Source of the DNA: Gracilariopsis chorda
Taxonomy: Eukaryota > Rhodophyta > Florideophyceae > Gracilariales > Gracilariaceae
DNA length: 64,000 nt
Direction of reading: 5' to 3'
Assembly: GCA_003194525.1 (NCBI GenBank)
Contig: NBIV01000046.1
Coordinates: 186,001 to 250,000 of the forward strand
Positions 31,093 to 40,678 of this stretch are shown here, one piece after another. The stretch's first letter is position 1. Every line of letters starts with the position of its first letter. Made by a program: the position numbers and the translations under genes. Under the pieces are notes generated by a model that did no database searches, had not been told where the DNA came from, and saw only the letters and a program-made list of their open reading frames with translations.

Positions 31093-32999
31093 TTACAGCG
31101 AGTGAAGTTTTTTTTGCGACGCCCTATTGGATGCAAGCGCGTCACTCTCTCCGTTTGTCAATTCCTGGATGCTCCCATTGCCAAGCCTGAAACATCACAC
31201 ACGTCGCTGACAGAAATGCGAGGGAAGGCACCTTCTGTGTTCCTTGAAGACCAGTAGGTCTGCTTCAAGGAGCATTCTAAGGCTCCATCGTGATGCTCGA
31301 TCTTCGCAGAAAGGCTTTAAAAACTGCGTTACAATGGTAGCTTACTGCGAGGCGTAGAGTGAAGGTTCAGGAAGAAGAGCATTGTTACTCGTGTTCACGG
31401 TCGCCTGTGTTTTGGAGACCGAGAAGTTTTCTTTATCCCTGCAGAAACTCCAAACTTCATTATTAGAACCCTAGCCGTGATGACCTGGTCGTCATTCTGC
31501 TGAAGCCAAGTGAAGAGTGCACACCGTGGTTAGTCTGTGTGCACCAGTACTGATTGGCCGTTTCCACCAAGTGATCTACGTCCTGCTATCCTGCCCCGCC
31601 TCGGACGTGCACGCGATCGCTCAAGATCACTGGTAGTACAGTATCGAGGTTCATGACGCTTCTGCAAATAACCAGAGTGTTTCCTCCGACTTCCAGTTGG
31701 GTATGCCGGCAAGCTTACCGGAAATGAACAACGGAGAGGTTGAAGTAGGGAGGATGCGTGCCAGAACAAAAAGAACCGCAGTCGGATCTAACATGGTAGT
31801 AAACGTAACACGGCTGCTGTAACTTGAGAACAAGCAGTAGTCACCACTCGTACGAGCGCCCGCAATAAAAAAACAATCAGGAAGGATACCTACGAGGTAA
31901 ACCCAATTGCGGGTGTCATTCGCATCCAGCCCTGCACGTAACTCTTGCTCTGTCCTACCACCTGTTTTCCATCCGCCTTCCGCAAATTCTAACAAGCGAG
32001 GTTGAACACACAAATGATCAGTAGCGGCCACGCACGTTGAGATATGAACGAGTCGACAACTACAAAGCAAAATCTTTGTGGATAGATGCTCGGATGTGTC
32101 GCGCCGCATGTATTGACATACTGCTCGTCGTCTTCATATATACTTCACATTTGAATGCAGTAGTGCGAGGGACGTCCAGTGAAGATGAACCTCTGCTATA
32201 CAACGTATCAATGGAGGAAGTCCTCGCGTAAGTTACGAGAAGAAGCTTCATACGACAGAGCACGGTCAGTACATGAGACAGTGACCAAAGAAGCCTGTGG
32301 CTTTCCGTAGGAAACCCAATTCCTTCTCTGAAGCCAGTTGTATCTAAACACCGAAGTAAGGTGTCTTGAGCCTACAGTTTACAATAAGGGACTGCACTTA
32401 CACCTCGGATGCGGTCCATCTGGCATGGCCTCTGCGATGTCTAGGGCAAAAGTATAATTAAGCGCAGGTTCTGCACAATTCGCCGTCGTGTGCGTTCCCT
32501 CTCTACAATCGAGCAAACCGATGTCCCGACCGAGAAGTCCCCAGTCATCCTCAGGATTCTCCTCAGGATCCTCCTAAGGAGCGGGCAGAACCCGTTCCAT
32601 GCATACCGTCGTATCTGCTGTCAAAAACTGGTTTGCAAAAATTGAACATGAACCCATTCTTGACCAGGTGATGGCACTTGGTCTCGAAGGATTCAGACAA
32701 CAGCCGACATGTTTGCCGATCGCGTCTGAAGAGCGGAACCTCACTACTGTTCTCAGCGATAAGCCTGCCTTTGTTAACGTCCGCTTGATTCTGAGCACAG
32801 AATAACATATTTCCAACACCCTTCGTTCTAGGGAAATTTCTCGGTTTGCGGACAAGCTCCCAATTCACACGTAATAGCAACTACTCGGAGCGTATTCATG
32901 GTCAGCGCTGCTAAGGGTGTTGGCCTTTAGAAATATTCAGAGCTCGGTGTCTCACAATTTGCTGTGTTCAAAGATCTAACCACCACCCTAGAAACGTGC
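31093..32999. other. About 1.9 kb without a supported gene
   Basis: Frames on the minus strand at 31651-32109 (152 codons) and on either strand around 32037-32263 show no recognisable motif. The last few hundred bases are the upstream region of the MLH3-like gene. Confidence 0.35.
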
Positions 33000-34757
33000 A
33001 TGGCTTCCATCAAGAAACTCCCATCTACGGCTTCCGATTTACTCTCTCATGCGTTGCACCTCTCCACCTACGAAATCACAGTCTCCAACGTTCTTGAAAA
33101 TGTCATCAGCGCGGGCTTTAGCAACCTCACAGTAACCCTGAATCCGTCAGCTCTGCGATTCAAACTAGTTTCCACCCAACCTCCCTCTCACTCTATTCTC
33201 CCATTACTCACAACCCTCTCAGCCCAATGTTCCGTCGAGTACCATACTCCCCGACACACTACTCTCCTTCGCGGAGCGCGAGTGTTAGACAAACATATCC
33301 ACAAGACTTCAGCTCAAGAACTCTACATACTAGACGTCTGGGAAATGTTCTATTCCATCCCTGTCCGACGGCGTATACAACAGGCACGTCATGAGCACGA
33401 AATCACTTGTGCTACAAGACTTCAAGTCATGCGGATAGCCTTTGCTAATCCACTTGTTCGCATTCGTCTGTGTACAGATAATGAGCTGCCTATACTCTCT
33501 TGGGATGGAGACGGACTCAGTTCTGATGCTATTTGTGCTGCCTTGGGTAGCAAACACCTTGATCTCGTTCCTGTACAGCTACGCAAAGATGACATTTTCA
33601 TAACTGGCTTCGTTTCCCGTCTCGGCCTTTCGAGTTCGGTCGCTCAGTACGCAAGTATGGATGGTGATACGAACGCTGGTTGGCTCTTTGCTATCATGAA
33701 GACAGCCTGGAAGAGGTTTCTGAACTGCAAGCGTTCAGCTGACGGAGAAGAGGAAAAACTAGGACGGTGCCCAGCCTTTGTACTTAACTGCTTCACGAAT
33801 AAGCGAAAAAGCAGGGCTTACTCAAAGCGAGATAAAGCGACTGAAACAGCCCGAACGATTGAAACCCATATGCTTGTCGAGATGTTCCATGTGTTCAATG
33901 GTATTAAGAAAAAGAGACCAACCAAGCGCTTGCGACCAGAATCGAATGATGAGCGCAGTGGACTTCTAGTACCAAAACGACTTCGTTTTGAAGAGGTCAA
34001 GATTCAAAGAAAGGCATCGATACCAGTAACAACTAGCAGACGCTTTCCACTGAGAACATCTGTAACAAGTGCTGCTGTCTTGGAACAAGTAATTCGTAAG
34101 CATGCGGCAGATTGGTGCAACCCGACTTTCCAGAACTCAGCTGCACTAGGTTTGACAGGCGCGGATTGGGAAAAGAAAGCTGTTGCCGTTCACAAGACTT
34201 GTCTGAGCGGTGTTCACATTGTTGGTCAGGTAGACTTCAAGTATATAGTTGTCGCTGATGAGAAAGGGTTGTATGCAGTTGACCAACACGCAGCGTCAGA
34301 GAGAGATTTGTACGAAAGTTATTTGCGAAAAGCAATCCGTGGACTCCAAGTTGTGAAGTGCGAAGCGGCTGTTTCTTTGTGCGAAGAGAGAAAGCAGCTT
34401 TCTACGCGGTTGAAGAAATTACTTTCCCGGTGGGGATGGGATGTAAGCATCGAAGAGGAAGGTGTCGTTGTCACTGGAATGCCCAAAATCTGTGACACAC
34501 TCATGACGCAAGGCCATTTGTTTGACTTCCTTGATGAACTATGCGAAGATGAGATGGGCATTGTGTCTGGATGCGTACCTCGGTTTGTACGGCGAACAGT
34601 AGCAACCATTGCTTGTCACAAGGCTGTGCGATTTGGAGACCGACTAACTTGCGACCAATGTGAAAGTATCATTCGCGCCCTAGCCAAGTGTGATAACCCG
34701 TTCTGTTGTGCGCATGGAAGACCGTCCATTGTTCCGCTTGCGGCGTTTGAATGTTAA
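33000..34757 (+). CDS. MLH3: MutL-homologue, MLH3-type, with degenerate ATPase region
   Basis: It starts at ATG 33000: MASIKKLPST matches the start typical of MutL proteins, and the frame's upstream GTG is not needed. 585 residues. The C-terminal domain carries the MutL endonuclease set: DQHAASERDLYE (residues 428-439, the DQHA(X)2E(X)4E metal site), ACHKAVRFGD, and CAHGRP (570-575), with spacing as in MLH3. The N-terminal region follows the GHKL layout, with VLENVISAG in the place of ELVENSIDA. The Asp and the DNGxG and GFRGEA motifs are not visible, so ATP binding may be lost. MLH3 with MLH1 nicks DNA in mismatch repair and meiotic crossing-over. The last ~80 codons are duplicated at 38.0 kb. 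Confidence 0.85.
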   Translation: MASIKKLPSTASDLLSHALHLSTYEITVSNVLENVISAGFSNLTVTLNPSALRFKLVSTQPPSHSILPLLTTLSAQCSVEYHTPRHTTLLRGARVLDKHIHKTSAQELYILDVWEMFYSIPVRRRIQQARHEHEITCATRLQVMRIAFANPLVRIRLCTDNELPILSWDGDGLSSDAICAALGSKHLDLVPVQLRKDDIFITGFVSRLGLSSSVAQYASMDGDTNAGWLFAIMKTAWKRFLNCKRSADGEEEKLGRCPAFVLNCFTNKRKSRAYSKRDKATETARTIETHMLVEMFHVFNGIKKKRPTKRLRPESNDERSGLLVPKRLRFEEVKIQRKASIPVTTSRRFPLRTSVTSAAVLEQVIRKHAADWCNPTFQNSAALGLTGADWEKKAVAVHKTCLSGVHIVGQVDFKYIVVADEKGLYAVDQHAASERDLYESYLRKAIRGLQVVKCEAAVSLCEERKQLSTRLKKLLSRWGWDVSIEEEGVVVTGMPKICDTLMTQGHLFDFLDELCEDEMGIVSGCVPRFVRRTVATIACHKAVRFGDRLTCDQCESIIRALAKCDNPFCCAHGRPSIVPLAAFEC

Positions 34758-35062
34758 GTGAATGGACACGAGCTGATCCGTGGTCACGAAGGTGTGAAGG
34801 CTTTACTACAACTAGTGGATAGGAGACTTCTCTTGCCAATCGAGGCACAGCTTGCGAGTCGACTGAAGACAACGTTTTGCCCTACGGTGTTAGGATCAAC
34901 GGATGAGCTTTCCATATAGGGAGTACAGGGGTACGGAGGATAATGGGTTTAATGCTTGTATGGTTCGTCGTCGTAGAGCGTACTGAACTACCACTACCAA
35001 AGCCTTCACTTTTACTTGTGCTTAACCCCTGGTTGCTTCAATCAGTTGAGGAGAACTTGAAG
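34515..35062 (+). repeat. Segmental duplication, copy 1 (MLH3 3' end plus downstream)
   Basis: It covers the last ~80 codons of MLH3 and about 300 bp downstream, through a block around 34850-35060. It matches 38015-38652 closely. The same orientation on both sides of the helicase gene makes a direct repeat. Confidence 0.9.
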
Positions 35063-35300
35063 ATTTCGAGCTACCGGAGGTTATCGCAGCTGCGGCTTTT
35101 TTGCCCTGTGATAGCCCTTCTACCTGCAGTGACTTTACCTTCGGTATCCATAGTAGGGGTGCGTGTACCGGCATGCGTGATATTTCACAAGGGTTAGCGG
35201 TCTGCACCGTACGAAACATAGACGGGAAGGAGTTGGTCTGGGAGTCTCGAACGGAATGATACTGTAGGTGTATAGGGTTGTGTATGTAGAATACCGCTTT

Positions 35301-35396
35301 TTTTTAACTTTCTCGACATATCTACACTGTAGATTCTACAGTGTACCGTTTACCAACGGTAGATATGTCGAGAAAGTTAAAAATGTAGATTCTACA
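35301..35396. repeat. Branched palindrome upstream of the helicase gene
   Basis: The outer arms 35301-35325 and 35359-35383 are perfect 25-bp reverse complements. Between them lie two inner hairpins: about 10-bp arms centred on 35334 (TGTAGATTCTACA) and ACCGTT-TACC-AACGGT at 35345-35360. A second copy of the 13-bp palindrome TGTAGATTCTACA sits at 35384-35396. Folded, it is a three-way or cruciform structure. It ends about 155 bp before the helicase ATG. Confidence 0.9.
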
Positions 35397-35552
35397 CGAC
35401 GTCCCAAACATAAACGTTCGTGCTCAGTGGTTCTTGCTCCATAGCTGCAGTACGAGCAAACTCCGTGGTGAGCCGGTGAACCCGCGCCTGCCCTCTTGAT
35501 CGACCCTAGGACCAGCTTGGAAACACGCACAAGCAGCTCCGCCACTCTGAAG

Positions 35553-37733
35553 ATGAAACGGAAGCGAACCAGTGAGCCCGTCGTCGTAAAAAGGGACACG
35601 TCCCTTCCCATCCTACAAAAATCGAATGAGATTCTTTCTGCGCTCGCGGCAAATGATGTTCTTATCCTTGTCTCCGACACAGGCTCCGGAAAGACGACGC
35701 AGCTCCCGCAAATCATCCTTGACAATGCCCCAAACTCGTCCATTCTCATAACACAACCACGACGCGTGGCTGCCATTACCGTCGCTACTCGTGTGGCCGC
35801 AGAACGAGGTGCGACTCTCGGTGATACCGTCGGGTACGCTGTTCGCTTCGAGAATAAGTCTTCTCGAACGTCAACCCGAATCCGATACGTGACTGACGGT
35901 GTTCTGTTGCGAGAGACGCTTACCGATGGCTTTTCAGCGCTAAAGCGTCGATACTCACATCTCATTATTGATGAGGTTCACGAACGCTCAGTCAACACAG
36001 ATATTGTTCTCGGAGTTGTTAAGGAAGCTCTTGAGCCATCTGGATCACCTGCTACAAAACAGAATGCTCCAACAGGACTTGGTGCACTTTTGAGAAGCAA
36101 GCTTGAGTTCAAGGTTGTGCTCATGTCCGCTACAACAGACGCTGAGAAAATCGCACAGTTCTTCCGCAATGGCACATCCCTGAATGTCAAACAGCTTGGG
36201 ATATCTGGAATAATGCACAAGGTTAATACCATGTTTGCAACAGAACCGGTCGCGGACTACGTCGATGGAGCTGTTGAAGCTGCGCTACAAGTGCATACGG
36301 GTTACTCTAATTCTGGGCACATTCTAGTATTCCTTCCCGGTCAAGAAGACATAATGTCTGCGATCGGGCTTCTCAAAGGAAAGCTCCGTCACAGATTCAG
36401 CAAAGAACAGAGACGGTCTGTTATCATTTTGCCTTTGTTTGCGGCTCAGTCACCTGTGGAGCAGCTAAGGGCAATTTCGGATTTACCTGAGTCTATGCGA
36501 GCTACACATCGCAAGATTATCTTTTCTACAAATATCGCGGAAACGAGTGTCACAATCCCTGGCATTACATACGTTGTAGACAGTGGAGTGGCAAAGGTTC
36601 GGACACTGGTTCCTCAAAACGGTCTCTACACAGACGTGCTTCGGGTGCAACCAATAAGTCAAGCACAGGCTGAACAACGAAAGGGGCGTGCTGGGCGAAC
36701 GGGTCCTGGATATCTCTTTCGCTTGTATACCCAAGACCACTTCAACAAGCTTGAGAAGTATCCCATACCAGAGATTCTGCGAATAGATGCCACATCGACA
36801 CAGCTACAGATAATTGCGTTGAAGCATTTCGGACGTAGGCGTCCAGAACAAAACCATTTAAGGTTCTCCATGCTTAACAAGATTCCACGACATGCCCGAG
36901 AACGAGCTCTAGAAACGCTCTACGCATTGGGTGCTCTAGACAAGAATATGAAACTAACTGAAACCGGGGAACTCATGGCGAGGATTCCCGCTTCCCCAAT
37001 GTTGGCACGAAGTCTACTAGAATCGCTGAGACTGGGCTGTATTGATTCAATGCTCTCGACCGCGGCTGTACTCAGCGTCGAGGGGTCCATTTTCTTGCGA
37101 CCTTCTAACAAACTTGAGCAAGCCAAGGCTGCACATCGGCGTTTCTTGAGCCCATGTGGTGATCATCTAACGCTCGTTAACGTTCTTCACGCCTACTTAC
37201 AGCGCGCGCCAACGAGGAAAACCGAATTTTGTAAGGACCACTTTCTGAACCATCGAACTCTTTCCGTGGCAGAAGACGTACGAAACCAGCTCTCTGTCGT
37301 TATGCAGCACGGAGATATGGTTTCATGGGGATTAACCCATCCATTCCCGCCAGCGGTTATGGAGGAGCTCGAGGAATCCGGTATGGAGGACCTCGTTAGG
37401 AGATGTCTAGTCTCTGGTTTCTTCCGAAACATAGCACGAAGACGAAACGAGGACGGGAAATACGTTCCCATTGGAAATGTTAAGGCTGTCGGCTCCTTTG
37501 AACAGGGGGTAGATGTACATCCCAGCTCTTCATTTCGCGCCTTCAGGCAAAGGAAGATTCCATCTCTAGTCATATACGATGAGTTAGTTTGGACAACGAA
37601 AATGTATATTCGGACAGTCTGCAGCATTGAACACGCGTGGGTTCCCTTGCATAGTAGCAACTACTTCAAAGTGCGGAACTTCGGAGTTGATGAAACAGCT
37701 CCGTCAGCTGCTTTAAACAGCCGTCCTGGTTAA
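35553..37733 (+). CDS. DEAH-box RNA helicase, DHX33-like
   Basis: The ATG at 35553 (MKRKRTSEP) is the first natural start; the frame opens slightly upstream. 726 residues, one exon. All motifs are present in order: SDTGSGKTTQ (41-50, Walker A), TQPRRVAA, TDGVLL, DEVH (140-143), SAT, LVFLPGQEDI, STNIAETSVTI and QRKGRAGRTGPG. HA2 and OB-fold-like parts follow and end the protein. It lacks the long N-terminal domains of PRP2/PRP16/PRP22. Its length and arrangement resemble the DHX33 group, linked to ribosomal RNA synthesis, but another DEAH subgroup is possible. The gene is flanked by direct repeats of MLH3 3' sequence. Confidence 0.9.
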   Translation: MKRKRTSEPVVVKRDTSLPILQKSNEILSALAANDVLILVSDTGSGKTTQLPQIILDNAPNSSILITQPRRVAAITVATRVAAERGATLGDTVGYAVRFENKSSRTSTRIRYVTDGVLLRETLTDGFSALKRRYSHLIIDEVHERSVNTDIVLGVVKEALEPSGSPATKQNAPTGLGALLRSKLEFKVVLMSATTDAEKIAQFFRNGTSLNVKQLGISGIMHKVNTMFATEPVADYVDGAVEAALQVHTGYSNSGHILVFLPGQEDIMSAIGLLKGKLRHRFSKEQRRSVIILPLFAAQSPVEQLRAISDLPESMRATHRKIIFSTNIAETSVTIPGITYVVDSGVAKVRTLVPQNGLYTDVLRVQPISQAQAEQRKGRAGRTGPGYLFRLYTQDHFNKLEKYPIPEILRIDATSTQLQIIALKHFGRRRPEQNHLRFSMLNKIPRHARERALETLYALGALDKNMKLTETGELMARIPASPMLARSLLESLRLGCIDSMLSTAAVLSVEGSIFLRPSNKLEQAKAAHRRFLSPCGDHLTLVNVLHAYLQRAPTRKTEFCKDHFLNHRTLSVAEDVRNQLSVVMQHGDMVSWGLTHPFPPAVMEELEESGMEDLVRRCLVSGFFRNIARRRNEDGKYVPIGNVKAVGSFEQGVDVHPSSSFRAFRQRKIPSLVIYDELVWTTKMYIRTVCSIEHAWVPLHSSNYFKVRNFGVDETAPSAALNSRPG

Positions 37734-38014
37734 CAGAGAAGTCCTGGCTTTTCCTCTCCCATACACATGCTCTCCCTTTCTGGACGTCGTGAGTTTAGAG
37801 GAACAGTACACTGTAGTTCACGTTCACAAGTGAATGGATATGTCGAAGGACACGTTTTCCATAACAACGTATTGCATTGAAGGATTACAAAGGTAAAGCC
37901 CTGTGCTTATCAGGGGTGCAAACAGAGTGCTCAACGAGAAGTCTGATGAGGTCAATCGGGTCTTCAGATATGATGCACTTCTACTAACGATGACGCTACT
38001 CCGAATCTCCGTAA
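37734..38014. other. Intergenic stretch after the helicase gene
   Basis: No gene or repeat recognised; presumably the helicase 3' untranslated region. Confidence 0.4.
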
Positions 38015-38652
38015 TATTTGTTTGACTTTGTTAATGAACTATGCGAAGATGAGATGAGCATTGTTTCTGGATGCGTACCTCGGTTTATACGGCGAACAGT
38101 AGCAACCATTTCTTGTCACAAGGCTGTGCGATTTGGAGACTGACTAACTTGCGACCAATGTGAAAGTATCGTTCGCGCCCTAGCCAAGTGTGATAACCCG
38201 TTCTGTTGTGCGCATGGAAGACCGTCCATTGTTCCGCTTGCGGCGTTTGAATGTTAAGTGAATGGACACGAGCTGATCCGTGGTCACGAGATGTGACGGT
38301 TTCACTTCTCGCCGAGTAAGTTAAGCGAAATGCACCCGTGATCGGATCTCAAGAGCCCAACAACGCCGAAACGGCCATCGGAAACGCACACGTACAATTA
38401 GTGGATAGGAGACTTCTCTTGCCAGTCGAGGCACAGCTTGCGAGTCGACTGAAGACAACGTTTTGCCCTACGGTGTTAGGATCAACGGATGAGCTTTCCA
38501 TATAGGGAGTACAGGGGTACGGAGGATAATGGGTTTAATGCTTGTATGGTTCGTCGTCGTAGAGCGTACTGAACTACCACTACCAAAGTCTTCACTTTTA
38601 CTTGTGCTTAACCCCTGGTTGCTTCAATCAGTTAAGGAGAACTGGAAGAGTT
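38015..38652 (+). pseudogene. Segmental duplication, copy 2: MLH3 3'-end pseudogene
   Basis: 38015-38255 repeats the last MLH3 codons, including the CAHGRP motif. A TGA replaces a sense codon at the CGACTAACT position of copy 1 (here GACTGACTAACT), and other substitutions are present. Following the stop there is a segment of about 90 bp not found in copy 1 (about 38291-38392), after which the match resumes to 38652. It has no start and cannot be a gene. Confidence 0.9.
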
Positions 38653-39733
38653 CAGCAACGATTTTCATGGAGCAACCATTTCCATCATTAACGTCAAAAT
38701 CATTGTCATCATCGTACGCTCTGGGGTTGCCTCTGACACACTTGCTACTCTCTTTCCGTTACAATCTCGCGATTTCTATTCACTTTCTTACAAGACGGTG
38801 AGGGATAGCGTTTGTCAATATCCGGGTTCACAACGCATATGAGATACTAAAGTGGACCCGCTAGAAACAACCCATTTTTTAAGTGCTGTAGGCCGTATGA
38901 TCAGATAATACCTCGGGTCAAGTACAACCACAAGAATCGATCAACCAGAATAGTCACATAATGTTTTAGGGCAAAGACGGGTACGGCGAATACCTAGCAG
39001 TCGGCTTCTATGCAGGATGTGGCTGGGTTTTCTTTTGTGTGTAGCACCATGCAGATACCTTTCATTCAAGATTCTTGAAGCATCAACAACGTAACGTAAT
39101 GCACTTGAAGTATTTGCTCGCAGCACGCGATCACAGAGACGGTTTGCTGTCCATTACAACACTGTAAATTACGCGAAATCGTCGGTATGCAGACCTCCGA
39201 ACCTCGGTATGAAGGGAGGAGGATAGATCGGGACACTACTAACTTGACTGTGTGACCACACCGCCAAGCGCCGACGACGAAATTATTCTCAGGAACAGGC
39301 CAGGTCCTGGCAGAAGGTTGAATTACGACTGGGGCGACGCATAGCGAACTCCGCCGACTCCCCGCAAGTCCCGTCGCTCGCATTCACTGACGCTGCAGCC
39401 CGTTGATGGCCATTGTTCACTCCTCACAACGTACACGCCCCCGTGTCTGCCGGATTCAACCCATACCACAAGTCGATTCGGGAGAAAGCTTTTACCATCA
39501 ACTCCTTCTTTGGGACATGTTTCCGTCAACGGAAAGCTCCAGACATCGTTCATTCTTGCTTCGGTCTACACCGAACACACCCAACCCGTATAAGAACGAC
39601 GCACGCAACGAACACAACATGCAAGAACACCTTATCCCAACACTTCTCGCTGGAGCTCTTGCAGCAGCATCCCGCTGTTTTCGACAAACATTCTTTGGAC
39701 TGCGAGCTCTAGCTGTTCCGTACGCTGTTCACC
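38653..39733. other. About 1.1 kb without a supported gene, upstream of the protease
   Basis: Short frames on both strands only. The last part should be the promoter and 5' leader of the protease gene. A minus-strand patch at 38941-39126 looks protein-like but is not recognised. Confidence 0.35.
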
Positions 39734-40678
39734 ATGCATTTCAAGTTTCTCATCCTCTCTGTTCTGCTCCTCACCACCATTAACGAGGTACATGCTAAAC
39801 GCAAGGGCAGTGGTATACGCAAGGACGGCCGTGTATACGCCGTTGAGTATATAGGAAACATTAAGGATCTCAAAAAGAACCAAAATGCAACTAGAGGTCC
39901 CGACCCACTCATTGTCGGTGGAAAAAAGGCGCCCAAGAAACTCCGAAAGCATCTTGCGCACGTGATCATTGTTGACGTTTTCGGAGACGTTTATGGATGC
40001 TCTGGAACGGTCGTCGGCAAGAAATACGTTTTGACGGCTGCGCATTGTTTCGATTCCTATTTCGAGAAGTCAGAGTCGTTTGTGCTTATTGCGGAGAAAT
40101 CCACCGGTGAAATGTTGTTTACGTGGCCGGATAACAAGTACTTCATGAAGAATGTATATGTCCATTACAGATTCAGTTTCCGCGATTACCTTGAAAATGA
40201 TGTGGCGTTGGTGGAGTTGGACGAAGACCTTTCCAAGAAGCTATACAAACCCATCAAGTTTGGAAGCCCACCCGAAGAGTCATTTACGAAGATTGAAGTT
40301 GCCGGATACGGTTTGAAAGGTAGCGACAAGAAAAAGCCCAAAAGAGTCAGTCTTGGCAAAGTTTTGTTCCAGGAATGGGGAGTATGTTATGATGAGCTTG
40401 GATTTCATCTAGGTAACAGCGAAAGCCATGAATTCTGTTACACATCACTTCAGTTTCCGGATAAGGGCAAAACCGGTACTTGTTCCGGTGACTCCGGAGG
40501 ACCGGTGTTGAAAAAAGACGGCAGGAAATATGTTCAGATCGGTATTATTAGCTACTATGTTGGAGAAAAGTGCGAGAGTCCTGGCACGATCATGGTTGCT
40601 CAGAATTTGCAGAAGTATAAAAAGATGATCAGCAATAAGGTTATGAAGAACAAAAATAAGGGCTGGAAAAAGTTGTAG
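39734..40678 (+). CDS. Secreted S1-family (trypsin-fold) serine protease
   Basis: 314 residues. A signal peptide is clear (MHFKFLILSVLLLTTINEVHA, cut near residue 21). A basic propeptide leads to LIVGGKKAP, the activation site where IVGG becomes the new N-terminus. The catalytic triad is His104 (LTAAHC), Asp156 (ENDVALVEL) and Ser254 (CSGDSGGP). The residue at the trypsin Asp189 position is Gly248, so cleavage after Lys/Arg is not expected; a chymotrypsin- or elastase-like preference is more likely. The mature chain and tail are unusually rich in Lys. It has a single exon and would act outside the cell or in the secretory pathway; the target is unknown. Confidence 0.92.
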   Translation: MHFKFLILSVLLLTTINEVHAKRKGSGIRKDGRVYAVEYIGNIKDLKKNQNATRGPDPLIVGGKKAPKKLRKHLAHVIIVDVFGDVYGCSGTVVGKKYVLTAAHCFDSYFEKSESFVLIAEKSTGEMLFTWPDNKYFMKNVYVHYRFSFRDYLENDVALVELDEDLSKKLYKPIKFGSPPEESFTKIEVAGYGLKGSDKKKPKRVSLGKVLFQEWGVCYDELGFHLGNSESHEFCYTSLQFPDKGKTGTCSGDSGGPVLKKDGRKYVQIGIISYYVGEKCESPGTIMVAQNLQKYKKMISNKVMKNKNKGWKKL

